64,000 bases of DNA from Acinetobacter baylyi DSM 14961 = CIP 107474 (GCF_000368685.1 NZ_KB849628.1:981907-1045906), one strand, 5' to 3'; shown: positions 36,930 through 46,223, counted from the first letter of the stretch. Translations and numbers: made by a program. Notes: generated by a model from the sequence alone, not told the origin.

Positions 36930-37082
36930 TTAATGGGTCTTTTCATAATCTAATGGAGAACGTTGACCATCGTTACTTGAAAGTACAATCACAGGGCGTC
37001 CGTTTAATTTTGGCTCAAAAATGCGCTCACAACTGACATAGGCATTGTTAATGTCAATGAGCGCAAAGATTCTCTGACTCAT
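36930..37082 (-). pseudogene. umuC: umuC 5' remnant (N-terminal start of DNA polymerase V subunit)
   Basis: It starts 2 bases after the umuDAb stop and reads [20 protein letters not shown], then [20 protein letters not shown], the exact start of UmuC with the first catalytic Asp of Y-family polymerases. Homology ends near 36965, and an unrelated tail stops at 36930. The 3' remnant lies at 30659-31171. About 200 codons of the polymerase middle are in neither piece. Confidence 0.85.
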
Positions 37083-37084
37083 GA

Positions 37085-37696
37085 CTAACGCATAGGTTTC
37101 AGATTGTAAGTTACTACACCCCAGATCACGAGTTCTTGACCTTCATCGATATAAATATTCTGAAAATCAGGATTTTCTGCTTTTAACCAGACTTTAGGCG
37201 GATGAAAATGATGATCGATCATCAGACGTTTTACCGTAAACTCATTGTCAACCATCGCAATCACGATATCACCTGCTTTGGCCGTAATACTTCGATCTAC
37301 AATCAATGGATCATCAATATCAATGCCTGCATCCAGCATAGATAACGAATTGGCCTTTACAATAAACGTCGCATTTTCATTACGAACCAAATATTCATTC
37401 AGATCCAGACTCTGCTCGACATGCTCCTGTGCAGGTGATGGCAAACCAGCAGCAACACGTTCTGTTGCTAACGGAATCTGGTAGATCTTTGTTGGATTGG
37501 GCTGTATCGCCTGGACTTTCAGTGCCGAATTAAAATCAATAAGATTGTCGGTTTTCACGTTATCTAAAAGCCAACGCTTAATAAAAGCAACCTGAGATTC
37601 TGGCACTCGAATGACTTTAGTTGGCTCTTGGTATTTGGCCTTACGTCCAGCATTGGTGCGGGCACCACCATGCTCATTTTTATTTTGTTGTGACAT
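37085..37696 (-). CDS. umuDAb: UmuDAb, LexA-like SOS repressor/UmuD homologue
   Basis: 203 residues from the ATG at 37696, chosen for an AGGAGG site just upstream. The N-terminus ([20 protein letters not shown]) is the extra region of Acinetobacter UmuDAb. The S24 peptidase half has the cleavage site [10 protein letters not shown] (Ala-Gly), the catalytic Ser in [12 protein letters not shown] and the Lys in FTVKRLMID. UmuDAb self-cleaves on DNA damage and represses error-prone polymerase genes. Intact although its umuC partner is destroyed, as expected if its regulatory job is kept. Confidence 0.92.
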   Translation of the reverse strand: MSQQNKNEHGGARTNAGRKAKYQEPTKVIRVPESQVAFIKRWLLDNVKTDNLIDFNSALKVQAIQPNPTKIYQIPLATERVAAGLPSPAQEHVEQSLDLNEYLVRNENATFIVKANSLSMLDAGIDIDDPLIVDRSITAKAGDIVIAMVDNEFTVKRLMIDHHFHPPKVWLKAENPDFQNIYIDEGQELVIWGVVTYNLKPMR

Positions 37697-37737
37697 CAGC
37701 CCTCCTAACACAATGTTTTCTCAAGTTAAAATAATCT

Positions 37738-37764
37738 AACTTGAAATCGTTACAAATTCAAGTT
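37738..37764. promoter_or_regulatory. UmuDAb/DdrR SOS operator
   Basis: AACTTGAA and TTCAAGTT form a perfect inverted repeat with an 11-base spacer in the 143-base divergent gap between umuDAb and ddrR. The TTGAA-N11-TTCAA core has the form described for UmuDAb binding sites in Acinetobacter. Confidence 0.8.
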
Positions 37765-37839
37765 GACGCACGATAATTTTTGCATAACAATGATCCTCAT
37801 CAGATCAAATTATCTACAATTTCTGATAGGGAGTTTAAA

Positions 37840-38085
37840 ATGAAGAATCAACGTGATGCAATTTTAGGTTATGCCCAAGAGCTACATGCTTACTACATTC
37901 AGTTTATCGAAAATAATAAAATCCTAGAAAATCGTTATGGGCTGGTCTGTAAAGATACCGAACAAGCCGAGCATATTATGACGACACTAATGCTAAAGAA
38001 GACATTCTGGATAGATGGTTCAACATTGCAAGATATTACTAGAGGTCTACAACCTCTGATTGCTGGCTTTAGTCATGCCTGCTAA
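37840..38085 (+). CDS. ddrR: DdrR, DNA-damage response regulator
   Basis: 81 residues from the ATG at 37840 with GGGAG upstream; an in-frame start at 37780 lacks such a site. The small size, divergence from umuDAb and shared operator identify it as DdrR, an Acinetobacter-specific protein that acts as co-repressor with UmuDAb. No domain outside this family is visible. Confidence 0.85.
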   Translation: MKNQRDAILGYAQELHAYYIQFIENNKILENRYGLVCKDTEQAEHIMTTLMLKKTFWIDGSTLQDITRGLQPLIAGFSHAC

Positions 38086-38291
38086 ATCTGGGTTTATTTT
38101 AGAGTAACTTGAATGATTAATCTTGCGCCATCTGGCTTGATTGCATCCCTTGCCCATTCATTTGTTAATTATCTGGTCAAATGACGCAATCTTGCCTGAA
38201 GCGAACATCACATACATGATGAGTAATCATTTGGCAGAAAAATAAAGCGCTTAAAATTATGATGCTCAATCAAATACGTTCAGATTTATGC

Positions 38292-38732
38292 CTATTTTTG
38301 TCGAATAATCATATTGGTCGCGGTGGCATGCGCATACAGTTTTCCATCTTCATCACGTAAATAACCTTCTGAAATCACTAAATTTTTACCTGTATTAATC
38401 ACTTTACCTTCAGCAATTAACTTTTTGTTAAATGGCATAGGTCGACACATTTTAATAGCCAAATCTGTTGTGCCATATCCTTCACCCGCTGTAAGCACAG
38501 TATGTGTTGCACAGCCTGTGACCGAATCCAGCACTGTCGCTGCAAATCCACCATGCACACCACCTAATGGATTGCTATGACGTTCATCGGCAGTCGCCAC
38601 AAATATCACACGGCCATATTCCACCTCGGCCACTTCATCCATGCCCATCGTTTTGGCAATTCCAGGAGCTGGTACCAGTCCTTTTTGAAATGCTTGCATG
38701 ATTTCAAGTCCAGTCATTTGTTGTGGATTCAT
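38292..38732 (-). CDS. PaaI-family hotdog thioesterase
   Basis: 146 residues. The catalytic region reads NPLGGVHGGFAATVLDSVTG (the HGG-N8-D motif of PaaI-type thioesterases, about residues 56-75), followed by GYGTTDLAIKMCRPMPFNKK. Hydrolyses acyl-CoA or aryl-CoA; the natural substrate cannot be read from sequence. Stands alone with an AAGGAG site before the start. Confidence 0.88.
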   Translation of the reverse strand: MNPQQMTGLEIMQAFQKGLVPAPGIAKTMGMDEVAEVEYGRVIFVATADERHSNPLGGVHGGFAATVLDSVTGCATHTVLTAGEGYGTTDLAIKMCRPMPFNKKLIAEGKVINTGKNLVISEGYLRDEDGKLYAHATATNMIIRQK

Positions 38733-39132
38733 TATTATCTCCTTGGGTAAAATTTAACGGGTAATCTTTGAAGTATCCATTCCTGTTTAACTGAACATGG
38801 CTTAAATCTGCCCCCATGTTCAATTCTGTTTGAGCTAATAGTCAGGTACTTCTACAGCCATATCTTTCAATATTCTGAAACTCATCGTCCGTATAATCTA
38901 CTAGTATAGATGCATGTACTTTTTGCCTTGATTTTTTCGACAGAGATATCACTCACCTAACACATATAATCTGCTCATTAAAAAGTTCCTTTTTAGAACT
39001 TATTAATGAAAACATAGCTGTTTCTCAATATGCTGTCAATCAGACTTGGTTATTCAACTCTAAGCTTGTCCCAAAATGAATTTTTTATTCCCGTAAAGAT
39101 ACCGATACAATTGCTTGATCCACAAAAATAAA
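38733..39132. other. Gene-free stretch
   Basis: 400 bases between the thioesterase start and the pqi terminator. I see no protein gene, repeat or clear RNA. The thioesterase promoter should lie at its left end. Confidence 0.45.
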
Positions 39133-39157
39133 AGCCATTACATCAAATGTAATGGCT
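39133..39157 (-). terminator. Terminator of the pqi operon
   Basis: Perfect inverted repeat with 11-base arms (AGCCATTACAT / ATGTAATGGCT) and a 3-base loop, followed on the minus strand by a TTTTATTTTT run, 27 bases after the pqiC stop. Confidence 0.9.
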
Positions 39158-39183
39158 CGAACACATTGGAAGTTTTATGATTT

Positions 39184-39888
39184 CTACGATGAACAGATAA
39201 CACCTTGCATCGTGACTGGTGTTTTAGCCTCTGATGCGATTACTGAAGCAGAGACTGCCTCAACGACTTGATTCAGTGCCAAGCTAGAAGCACGAACGAT
39301 TTCGCGAGTTTCGTGTCCACCTTTACTTACCTTTTGCTGAAAAGCCAAACGACAGCTTAACTGTCGACTCCAGTCTGCTGCCTGGCTGGCATTTGCTGGT
39401 AACGTTAGTGCTTTGGCAGGATCATCGCGCTTGATGATCCAGGCGACAGCCACATCAATATTCAGATTACCGGACTCTGCTTGTTTCACGATGTCAAAAC
39501 GCGAAAAATCGGTAGCAATACGATATGAAACCTTGCCCCCTGTCATGCCACTACTATAACGGTCAACAGCACCGAGTTTCTGTTGTAATCCTGCCGAAAG
39601 ACCATCTCTTAACTCGGCATCGAATGTTGAAGTCCAGCGCTCATTGTCAAGAACTTTAGACTGGCCGTTGGTTTCTTGTATCACCAAGGGTGACCGACTT
39701 AAGCGGTCTGGCAAGCCAACAGGTAATACCTCAATCACGCGCACACTAGAACTGGCCAGTGGCATGACTTGGGGTGTCAGCGAATAGTAGTTTGGCGTAG
39801 GAGAACCTGAGCAGGCACTGAGCAGTACGGGTAGCATCAATATTCCACCATAACCTGCGCTGCGCTTTATCCCACGTGTGATGCTCAT
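39184..39888 (-). CDS. pqiC: PqiC-like outer-membrane lipoprotein
   Basis: 234 residues from the ATG at 39888. A lipoprotein signal ends in PVLLSACSGS (lipobox Cys). The mature part starts PTPNYYSLTP and contains VRVIEVLPVGLPDRLSRSPL, the ABC-type auxiliary lipoprotein (PqiC/YmbA) pattern. With PqiA and PqiB it forms a lipid-transport bridge between inner and outer membranes. Immediately downstream of pqiB. Confidence 0.88.
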   Translation of the reverse strand: MSITRGIKRSAGYGGILMLPVLLSACSGSPTPNYYSLTPQVMPLASSSVRVIEVLPVGLPDRLSRSPLVIQETNGQSKVLDNERWTSTFDAELRDGLSAGLQQKLGAVDRYSSGMTGGKVSYRIATDFSRFDIVKQAESGNLNIDVAVAWIIKRDDPAKALTLPANASQAADWSRQLSCRLAFQQKVSKGGHETREIVRASSLALNQVVEAVSASVIASEAKTPVTMQGVICSS

Positions 39889-39892
39889 TTTT

Positions 39893-41542
39893 TTATTTAT
39901 CACGGTCAGCCTCTGGGGTTTTTCCACGAATCAGAGATTCTGGGTGTTGTTCAATATAATCAGCCATCAATTGTAACGAAGCCGCAGCACGTGTCATTTG
40001 TTGTAATGCACGGCGTACATCTTGTTGCATCGGGGCATCACTTGACAGAATCGACTGGCTAGACTGCATGGTACGTCGGACATCATCCAGTGTGGCTTGG
40101 AAACCTGGCGCAACTTTACCATCAAGTTGTTTGACCAGCTTATCCGTCGACTCAATCGTTGTGTTCATATTATTGAGTGTCTTGCGTACATCCTGACCAA
40201 TTTCAACCAATGGGAACTTGGTTAGCTTATCTGCAATTTGTGATACCTGTGCCTGTAAACCACTGAGTTCAGTCGGTGTCGTCGGTACTTCAGCCGCACC
40301 ATCTGCATGCATGATCAGACTAGCTGGTTTGGCTTTAGGGAATTTATCCAGTGCAATGTAATTTTGACCCGTCAGCAGATTACCTGTTCGCATTTGTGCA
40401 CGCCAGCCTTGCTGAATAAACGATCTGAAAATTTCACCATTTGGATCAAGCTCTTTACCATGTGCAAGGCGTGAAGGATAGATCACTGCCTCTACACGCA
40501 TACGAAGCTGCGTATATTGCGCATTAAATTCAACATTGATGGATTTTACATTTCCAATTTCAATGCCCATAAAATCAATTGGTGCACCTGCCGATAAACC
40601 GCGTAAAGAATGATTGAAATACATAATAATGTGTCGTGGCCGACCATCAGGCTCTTTCATGGCATCACTGCGCGAATCAAACAAATTGAAATGACTATGA
40701 TTGTTTGCCACACCTGCATTTGATGATTCTGGATAGCCAAATGCGATCCCGCCCGCAACAATACTCGCAAGTGATTGCGTATCCAGATTAAATCCAGATG
40801 CATTTAATGTCACATCTACGCCACTTGCTTGCCAGAACCGTGCATCGGTGGTTACAAACTTGTCATAAGGTGAACGAACAAATGTTTGTAACTCGACACT
40901 TTTTCCATCTTTAGACAAATTATAAGCTGTAATCTGCCCCACATTAATTCGTCGATAATAAATTGGGGAACCGACATCCAGCGAACCCAAATCATCTGCT
41001 TTTAAGAAAAAAACTTTTCCAGGAACATCTGATGAAACCACAGGTGGAACCTCAAGTCCCGTAAATTCATCCTTCTTCTCTTTAGACCGACCACCATCTA
41101 CCTCGATATATGCACCAGAAAGCAAGGTATCAATACCCGATACACCGCTGGTTCCAATGCGTGGTCGAACTACCCAGAACCGTGAATCTTTCGATGCAAA
41201 TTTACTCGCGTCCTTACGTAGTTCAATTTTGGCAATCACATGTGAGCCATCTTCTGCCAAATCAATCTGACGAACCAGACCAATATCGACCTGTTTATAA
41301 CGAACTGTGGTTTTACCAGCGACCAATCCTTCTGCTGTGCGAAAAGACACATCAATTTTTGGACCAGTATCAATAATTGCTTTTACAGCCAAAGAAAGCG
41401 CAATGAGCAAAGCGACCAGTGGTACTAGCCAGATCAACGCAGGTCGCCAACGCCCCTTCTTCTTTTGGGGCTCTGGCAATCCTTGCTGTTTCTGGTTTTC
41501 ATCAGTAACCGCGAGTTCAGTATTCGGCGTATGTTCAGACAT
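39893..41542 (-). CDS. pqiB: PqiB, MCE-domain lipid transport protein
   Basis: 549 residues from the ATG at 41542. One N-terminal membrane helix (about 35-57, PALIWLVPLVALLIALSLA) is followed by three MCE domains, marked by IDVSFRTAEGLVAGKTTVRY, GKVFFLKADDLGSLDVGSPI and IIMYFNHSLRGLSAGAPIDF, and a C-terminal coiled coil. PqiB hexamers make a tunnel across the periplasm. Length matches E. coli PqiB. Operon with the two pqiA halves upstream and pqiC downstream. Confidence 0.93.
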   Translation of the reverse strand: MSEHTPNTELAVTDENQKQQGLPEPQKKKGRWRPALIWLVPLVALLIALSLAVKAIIDTGPKIDVSFRTAEGLVAGKTTVRYKQVDIGLVRQIDLAEDGSHVIAKIELRKDASKFASKDSRFWVVRPRIGTSGVSGIDTLLSGAYIEVDGGRSKEKKDEFTGLEVPPVVSSDVPGKVFFLKADDLGSLDVGSPIYYRRINVGQITAYNLSKDGKSVELQTFVRSPYDKFVTTDARFWQASGVDVTLNASGFNLDTQSLASIVAGGIAFGYPESSNAGVANNHSHFNLFDSRSDAMKEPDGRPRHIIMYFNHSLRGLSAGAPIDFMGIEIGNVKSINVEFNAQYTQLRMRVEAVIYPSRLAHGKELDPNGEIFRSFIQQGWRAQMRTGNLLTGQNYIALDKFPKAKPASLIMHADGAAEVPTTPTELSGLQAQVSQIADKLTKFPLVEIGQDVRKTLNNMNTTIESTDKLVKQLDGKVAPGFQATLDDVRRTMQSSQSILSSDAPMQQDVRRALQQMTRAAASLQLMADYIEQHPESLIRGKTPEADRDK

Positions 41543-41591
41543 GCTTATCATTCTTTTATTGGTCAGAATTAATCAAAAGTGTTTATCAATG

Positions 41592-42374
41592 TTACTGTTC
41601 TACAGAAATAGAAGATGTATTGTCTATCGTCTGCAATGGATCATGCTGCTTTGCCTGTGCTTTATAGTAATTGTCCCAGATGATGCGTGGATCAAAACTT
41701 AATGAAGCAAACATGGTAAGAACCACCACTGCACCAAATGCTACAGCCCCTGGCCCTGCCAGAATTGTTGCAAGTGATTGGATCTGAATGAGAGCAGTCA
41801 GAAGCGCCACAACAAATACGTCAATCATCGACCAGCGACCTACAAATTCAACAATTCGATATAACAATGCACAGTGTTCAGGCAAAAAATGCCATTTTGA
41901 TGATTCCTGCATCCGTACTGCAATAAGTAGAAAGCACAGAATAATTAGTTTTAACATAGGAATGAAGATACTCGCCATAAAAATGACGACTGCGACCAAA
42001 TAATCACTATTTTGCCAGAAATAGATCACACCACTCATAATAGTATCTTGCTGACGACCAAGCAACGAATCTGTCATGGTCATCGGTAAGACATTTGCAG
42101 GGATATACAAAATACTGGCAGCAATGACCAAGGCCAGTGTTCGATCCAAACTGCGGGGCTTACGTACATGTAAAGGGCTATGACAGCGTATACAATGCCT
42201 AGAATGAGCTTGTTCTGAATGATCAGAATCAACCTGATTGAGCAAACCACAGCAATGACATTCGATCAAGGACAAATCTACCGCTCTTGGATAGCGCTGG
42301 TTTTTGGGTGGATTCACTGGAGCCATATCGGAAACTTGTGGTAACGGCGTAGGATTTTGATGCTCTTGACTCAT
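41592..42374 (-). CDS. pqiA2: PqiA-family inner-membrane protein, second half
   Basis: 260 residues; its ATG overlaps the stop of the preceding gene by 4 bases (ATGA). An N-terminal zinc-ribbon pair (IECHCCGLLNQ; HCIRCHSPLH) is followed by four hydrophobic segments of a PqiA domain (MVLP-type motif in SILYIPANVLPMTMTDSLLG, and RWSMIDVFVVALLTALI). In E. coli a single 417-residue PqiA has two such domains; here they are separate genes. Confidence 0.88.
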   Translation of the reverse strand: MSQEHQNPTPLPQVSDMAPVNPPKNQRYPRAVDLSLIECHCCGLLNQVDSDHSEQAHSRHCIRCHSPLHVRKPRSLDRTLALVIAASILYIPANVLPMTMTDSLLGRQQDTIMSGVIYFWQNSDYLVAVVIFMASIFIPMLKLIILCFLLIAVRMQESSKWHFLPEHCALLYRIVEFVGRWSMIDVFVVALLTALIQIQSLATILAGPGAVAFGAVVVLTMFASLSFDPRIIWDNYYKAQAKQHDPLQTIDNTSSISVEQ

Positions 42375-43066
42375 GGCACACACCTGTCTACTTCATCCCA
42401 AATATCCTTGATTTTGACCGATGCGATATAAACCAACAGTAAACTTAAGATTGCAAAGGCCCAAAGTGCTACACCTGGAATCACCACCACCATGCCCACC
42501 AATTTCACTAAAGTCACTAAAACCCCAATGAGAAAGACTTCAACCATGCCCCATACCCGAAACAGGAACAGTATTCTGAGTGCCAATCTTAGATAGGGAG
42601 GGCGCTGCTTAAAAATTCCAACAGAAGACAAAATATAAGTGAGGAGCAATAAATCAAGTAATGGAACAATGAACGTAGTAAATAGAATTAATATGCCTAC
42701 TAATGCCCGATCAATTTGAAACATGGTCCAAGCTGCACCAAGCAATGTAGTTTGAGAGGTATTGCCCTGTAATTCGACCTTAACAATAGGGAAACTATTG
42801 GCAATTGCAAAAATAATGAGTGCAGTGACAACCAGAGCCAGCAATGAGGTGAGAGATCTGGTTTTTCGATACAGTTCGGCGCCACAGCACACACAATAGG
42901 CACGCTCACCTGCTGCAAGTTTAACTTTGCGATAAACCGTATCGCATTCTTCACAACCTGCCAATTCAGATACAGGAATATGTTCTCCTAAAATGTTGAG
43001 AGACTTCGATTCAAAAGATGCGACGGATTGATCTGAGGAAGGTTGACTCATGGAGCAAATTTCCAT
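42371..43066 (-). CDS. pqiA1: PqiA-family inner-membrane protein, first half
   Basis: 231 residues (an ATG at 43051 is an alternative start). A zinc-ribbon pair (GCEECDTVYR; AYCVCCGAELYRK) is followed by four membrane segments with IFAIANSFPIVKVELQGN and RVWGMVEVFLIGVLVTLV, the PqiA domain motifs. It is the first gene of the leftward pqi operon. Together with the next gene it gives the equivalent of one full PqiA. Confidence 0.88.
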   Translation of the reverse strand: MEICSMSQPSSDQSVASFESKSLNILGEHIPVSELAGCEECDTVYRKVKLAAGERAYCVCCGAELYRKTRSLTSLLALVVTALIIFAIANSFPIVKVELQGNTSQTTLLGAAWTMFQIDRALVGILILFTTFIVPLLDLLLLTYILSSVGIFKQRPPYLRLALRILFLFRVWGMVEVFLIGVLVTLVKLVGMVVVIPGVALWAFAILSLLLVYIASVKIKDIWDEVDRCVP

Positions 43067-43289
43067 TTATTGTTTATTTGAAATCGAAATTAAATTTGCT
43101 GCTGGATCTGTCAATATACAAATTTATATTTCTTATGCCAATCATCTTAACCGATGATGATGCAGTTGGCACAACATTCAAACAAAAAATAAAATCACAC
43201 CTGCACATCAAAACACTTAAACTCAAAAAGCCAAGCTTCTCAAATGTCTTTTCAACATATCAGTCTTTTTACTAAGGGTCGTGCTTTGA

Positions 43290-43400
43290 TTATAACCAAT
43301 ATTCCCAGATGACATATCCAAGACCGAATCCGATCAAAGCATAAAATGTAATAATAAAAAATACGAAACTCGCTTTATTTTTCTTTTTTAAAAAATTCAT
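43290..43400 (-). CDS. Small single-pass membrane protein
   Basis: 36 residues: a Lys-rich start (MNFLKKKNKA) and one long hydrophobic helix with glycine (FVFFIITFYALIGFGLGYVI) ending EYWL. AGGGC lies 6 bases upstream of the ATG. Nothing else occupies the 500-base gap between the pqi operon and the quinone reductase gene. Function unknown. Confidence 0.5.
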   Translation of the reverse strand: MNFLKKKNKASFVFFIITFYALIGFGLGYVIWEYWL

Positions 43401-43511
43401 GGCGATGCCCTAAAACTAGATCAGTTTAGAGTGTAATAGGATCATTATGAAATAATAGATACAGAATTTTTTCAAAAAAATATAACAGATCAAGATTTTA
43501 TACTATAAAAA

Positions 43512-43544
43512 ATCATCGGAAATGGTGATTTCACTTCCGATGAT
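43512..43544 (-). terminator. Terminator of the quinone reductase operon
   Basis: ATCATCGGAA and TTCCGATGAT form a perfect 10-base-pair stem, followed on the minus strand by six T residues, 24 bases after the 43568 stop. Confidence 0.9.
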
Positions 43545-43567
43545 CAAGAGAGTTTAAATTTTAAAGC

Positions 43568-44551
43568 TTAGATACCCGATTTGAATAGTACTTTGCCTTT
43601 ACGTGCACCCTGTGTAGACAGTTTAGCTGCTTCATCGACCTGATCAAATCTTAAAACAGCCTCCACAGGGAGCTGTAACTGGTGGGTCGCTGCTAAGTGT
43701 AACAACTCACTTATCAATTCACGCTTACGTGCCTGATCCATGGTTTTAGTGACAACACTTGCCCAAAAGCCTTTGACCACCGCTTGTTTAAAGATCAGAT
43801 CACCCGATGATATTTTCATCGGCTCTCCTGTCATACTTCCAAATGAAACCAGGGTACTGTTTTCACCCAGTAAGTTCAGCATCTCGCCACTGGCTTGTCC
43901 ACCAATCGAATCAACGCCCGCAACCAAAGTATTTTCCCCCAGAATAGATTTGACCTGATCTTTCCAGTCTGCCTGTTCTGTTGCGACCACATGCTCAATT
44001 CCAAGGGCAGCCATTTCTTCAATTGCACTTTCACGTCGTACTAGGTTAATCACCCCAATACCACGAGATTTGGCAATAAGGGCAACAGTTTTTCCAACTG
44101 CGCCATTGGCGGTATTTTGAATCATCCATTGCTTAGGCTTAATTGCAATAAAATCGAGCAGCATGAGTGCACTAATGGGCATACCAATCAGTTGCGCCGC
44201 GGTTTCATTATCAATTTCATCCGGTAATGGAATGAGCCCATTGGCAGGCGCTATAAAATATTCAGCCCAAGAACCGTGTACAGATGCAACAGCAACACGC
44301 TGTCCAACCTTCACATGGTCGACACCTTGGCCCAAAGCATCAATTAGCCCCACTGCTTCACTACCACCAATAGCAGGTAATTCAGGTTTATAGCCATAGC
44401 TTCCACGAACTGTCCATACATCATGATTATGGATTGGCGTCATAATGGTTTTGATACGAACTTGACCTGCTTCTGGTTGTGGAATAGGCATGTCACCCAA
44501 CTCCAGTACGTCTACAGGTTCACCAAACGTCTTATGAATAATACTTTGCAT
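43568..44551 (-). CDS. Zinc-independent MDR-family oxidoreductase (quinone reductase-like)
   Basis: 327 residues. GroES-like N-terminal half (PAIGGSEAVGLIDALGQGVD) and a Rossmann half with NTANGAVGKTVALIAKSRG in place of the usual glycine-rich motif. The zinc-binding Cys/His set of alcohol dehydrogenases is not apparent, so it is closer to quinone/enoyl reductases. It ends the leftward tetR-pfpI-mdr operon and probably detoxifies reactive carbonyls or quinones. Confidence 0.85.
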   Translation of the reverse strand: MQSIIHKTFGEPVDVLELGDMPIPQPEAGQVRIKTIMTPIHNHDVWTVRGSYGYKPELPAIGGSEAVGLIDALGQGVDHVKVGQRVAVASVHGSWAEYFIAPANGLIPLPDEIDNETAAQLIGMPISALMLLDFIAIKPKQWMIQNTANGAVGKTVALIAKSRGIGVINLVRRESAIEEMAALGIEHVVATEQADWKDQVKSILGENTLVAGVDSIGGQASGEMLNLLGENSTLVSFGSMTGEPMKISSGDLIFKQAVVKGFWASVVTKTMDQARKRELISELLHLAATHQLQLPVEAVLRFDQVDEAAKLSTQGARKGKVLFKSGI

Positions 44552-44595
44552 AATAAAACTCTAAACTTATCTCGTGTTGTGAAATGATAAAAATA

Positions 44596-45276
44596 TTAAG
44601 CTTTTAAAAGTGCAAGTAGATGCTCGGCAACGGCTTCGGAACTGGCAGGATTTTGACCTGTAATCAATTGCCCTTCCCGAACTGTAAATGATTGCCAGTC
44701 TGCACCTTTTTCATAATGTGCACCTTGAGCTTTAAATTCATCTTCAATCAAAAACGGTACAACATCAGTCAACTGCACGGCAGCCTCTTCACTGTTTGAA
44801 AAACCAGTCACATGCTTGCCTTTCACAAAAGAGTCGCCTGCTGCAGTTTTGACATTTTTAAGCACAGCAGGTGCATGACAAACCAAACCCAAAGGTTTAT
44901 CCATAGCAGTAATCTGCTCAATCAGTTCAATCGATTTTTTGTCATTCGTTAAGTCCCACAGCGGGCCATGTCCACCAGGATAAAATACCGCATCAAAATC
45001 CTCTGCCTGTACCTGATCCAGCAAAACTGTATTGGCAAGCGCCTGCTGAGCCTGTTTGTCTTGCTCAAAACGACGTGTTGAATCTGTTTGTGCATCTGGG
45101 TCATTACTTTTTGGATCTAAAGGCGGCTGCCCACCTTTAGGTGATGCCAACGTAATGTCGGCACCTGCATCTTTAAATACATAATAAGGCGAAGTAAATT
45201 CTTCCAACCAAAATCCAGTCTTATGGCCTGTGTTACCAAGCTGATCGTGAGAGGTGAGAACCATTAAAATTTTCAT
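44596..45276 (-). CDS. DJ-1/PfpI-family protein (class I glutamine amidotransferase-like)
   Basis: 226 residues. The N-terminal TSHDQLGNTGHKTGFWLEEF matches the glyoxalase/chaperone type of the DJ-1 superfamily; the nucleophile elbow is GLVCHAPAVL with Cys, and DAVFYPGGHGPLWDL supplies the conserved Gly-rich strand. Members act on methylglyoxal or glycated residues. Overlaps the TetR gene by 4 bases, so they are co-expressed. Confidence 0.88.
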   Translation of the reverse strand: MKILMVLTSHDQLGNTGHKTGFWLEEFTSPYYVFKDAGADITLASPKGGQPPLDPKSNDPDAQTDSTRRFEQDKQAQQALANTVLLDQVQAEDFDAVFYPGGHGPLWDLTNDKKSIELIEQITAMDKPLGLVCHAPAVLKNVKTAAGDSFVKGKHVTGFSNSEEAAVQLTDVVPFLIEDEFKAQGAHYEKGADWQSFTVREGQLITGQNPASSEAVAEHLLALLKA

Positions 45277-45902
45277 TGATTTTTATCCTGTTGAACGTGA
45301 TTACACCCATCCAGCATCATCTTGGTACTTTCCAAAGCTTGGAATAAAGGTGCTTTATGTTTATAAAGTTTGCTTAATAACGCTGCGCCCAGATACATCT
45401 GATAAATCACCTGAGCCAATACATCTGGAACTACGGAGGTTTGAATAGATCCCTCCTGCTGCCCTATACGAATTAAATCTGCCATACGCGCGATCAATCG
45501 TTTGACACCATCATTCATGATCAAACGCATATCTTCAGACAAGTCCGCCACTTCTGCTGCCATTTTGACAATCAGGCAAGATTCTGCCCAACTCTGCTCG
45601 GTTGCAGGATCTTTAACCCAGCACTGCAAATAGTTCATGAGCTTGTCACGTGCAGAGGTCTCTGTAGTCCACAGTTGATTTAAGCGTATTTGATAATCAG
45701 AGATGTAGTGCTTCAGTAACTCACAACCAAAGGCTTCCTTGGATTCAAAATAATGATAAAAGGAACCCTTTGGTACACCACTGGTTTTTAGAATTTCTTG
45801 CAAACCGACACCAACAAATCCTTTACGTAAAACCAAATGAAAGCCTGAATCCAAGATGTGCTGTCGTTTTGCTTCAGATTTCTTTACTTGATGTGTTGTC
45901 AT
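45273..45902 (-). CDS. TetR-family regulator (NemR-like)
   Basis: 209 residues. N-terminal HTH (residues 10-55) with GVGLQEILKTSGVPKGSFYH and YFESKEAFGCELL. Several cysteines (CWVKDP, ESCLIVKM) could sense electrophiles, as in NemR, but this is inferred. First gene of the operon with the DJ-1 and oxidoreductase genes, and a palindrome lies 13 bases before its start. Confidence 0.9.
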   Translation of the reverse strand: MTTHQVKKSEAKRQHILDSGFHLVLRKGFVGVGLQEILKTSGVPKGSFYHYFESKEAFGCELLKHYISDYQIRLNQLWTTETSARDKLMNYLQCWVKDPATEQSWAESCLIVKMAAEVADLSEDMRLIMNDGVKRLIARMADLIRIGQQEGSIQTSVVPDVLAQVIYQMYLGAALLSKLYKHKAPLFQALESTKMMLDGCNHVQQDKNQ

Positions 45903-45914
45903 TGCAATTTAAAA

Positions 45915-45931
45915 ATAGACCAGTCGTCTAT
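45915..45931. promoter_or_regulatory. TetR operator of the tetR-pfpI-mdr operon
   Basis: ATAGAC and GTCTAT form a perfect inverted repeat with a 5-base spacer, 13 bases before the tetR start. TAGAC-N5-GTCTA is the type of site bound by NemR-like TetR repressors, so autoregulation of the operon is likely. Confidence 0.75.
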
Positions 45932-46076
45932 TATTATAGTGAAGTGACTGCCTATGTAAAGCAGACAGCACCCTATTCGATCAGGATACCCTGACGAACA
46001 GCTTTACTTCTATACAATGAATGCATGACCATGACTTTTACTTAGGCTACTGATTTTAATTAAAATTTAAAACAAA

Positions 46077-46105
46077 AAAGTGAAACATGTTTTTTGTTTC
46101 ACTTT
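46077..46105 (-). terminator. Terminator of the 46224 gene
   Basis: AAAGTGAAAC and GTTTCACTTT form a perfect 10-base-pair stem with a 9-base loop; on the minus strand it runs into TTTTTTGTTTT. It lies about 120 bases after the leftward 46224 gene. Confidence 0.75.
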
Positions 46106-46223
46106 GGATTTTTATTTGGCTAACAACATAATCACAACAAAGTCCTGCTCAAACTGAGACGCTGTACAGACTCAACGTCATTTAGATGTACGTATAAACA
46201 AGACCTATTGAAGCCAAGATATT

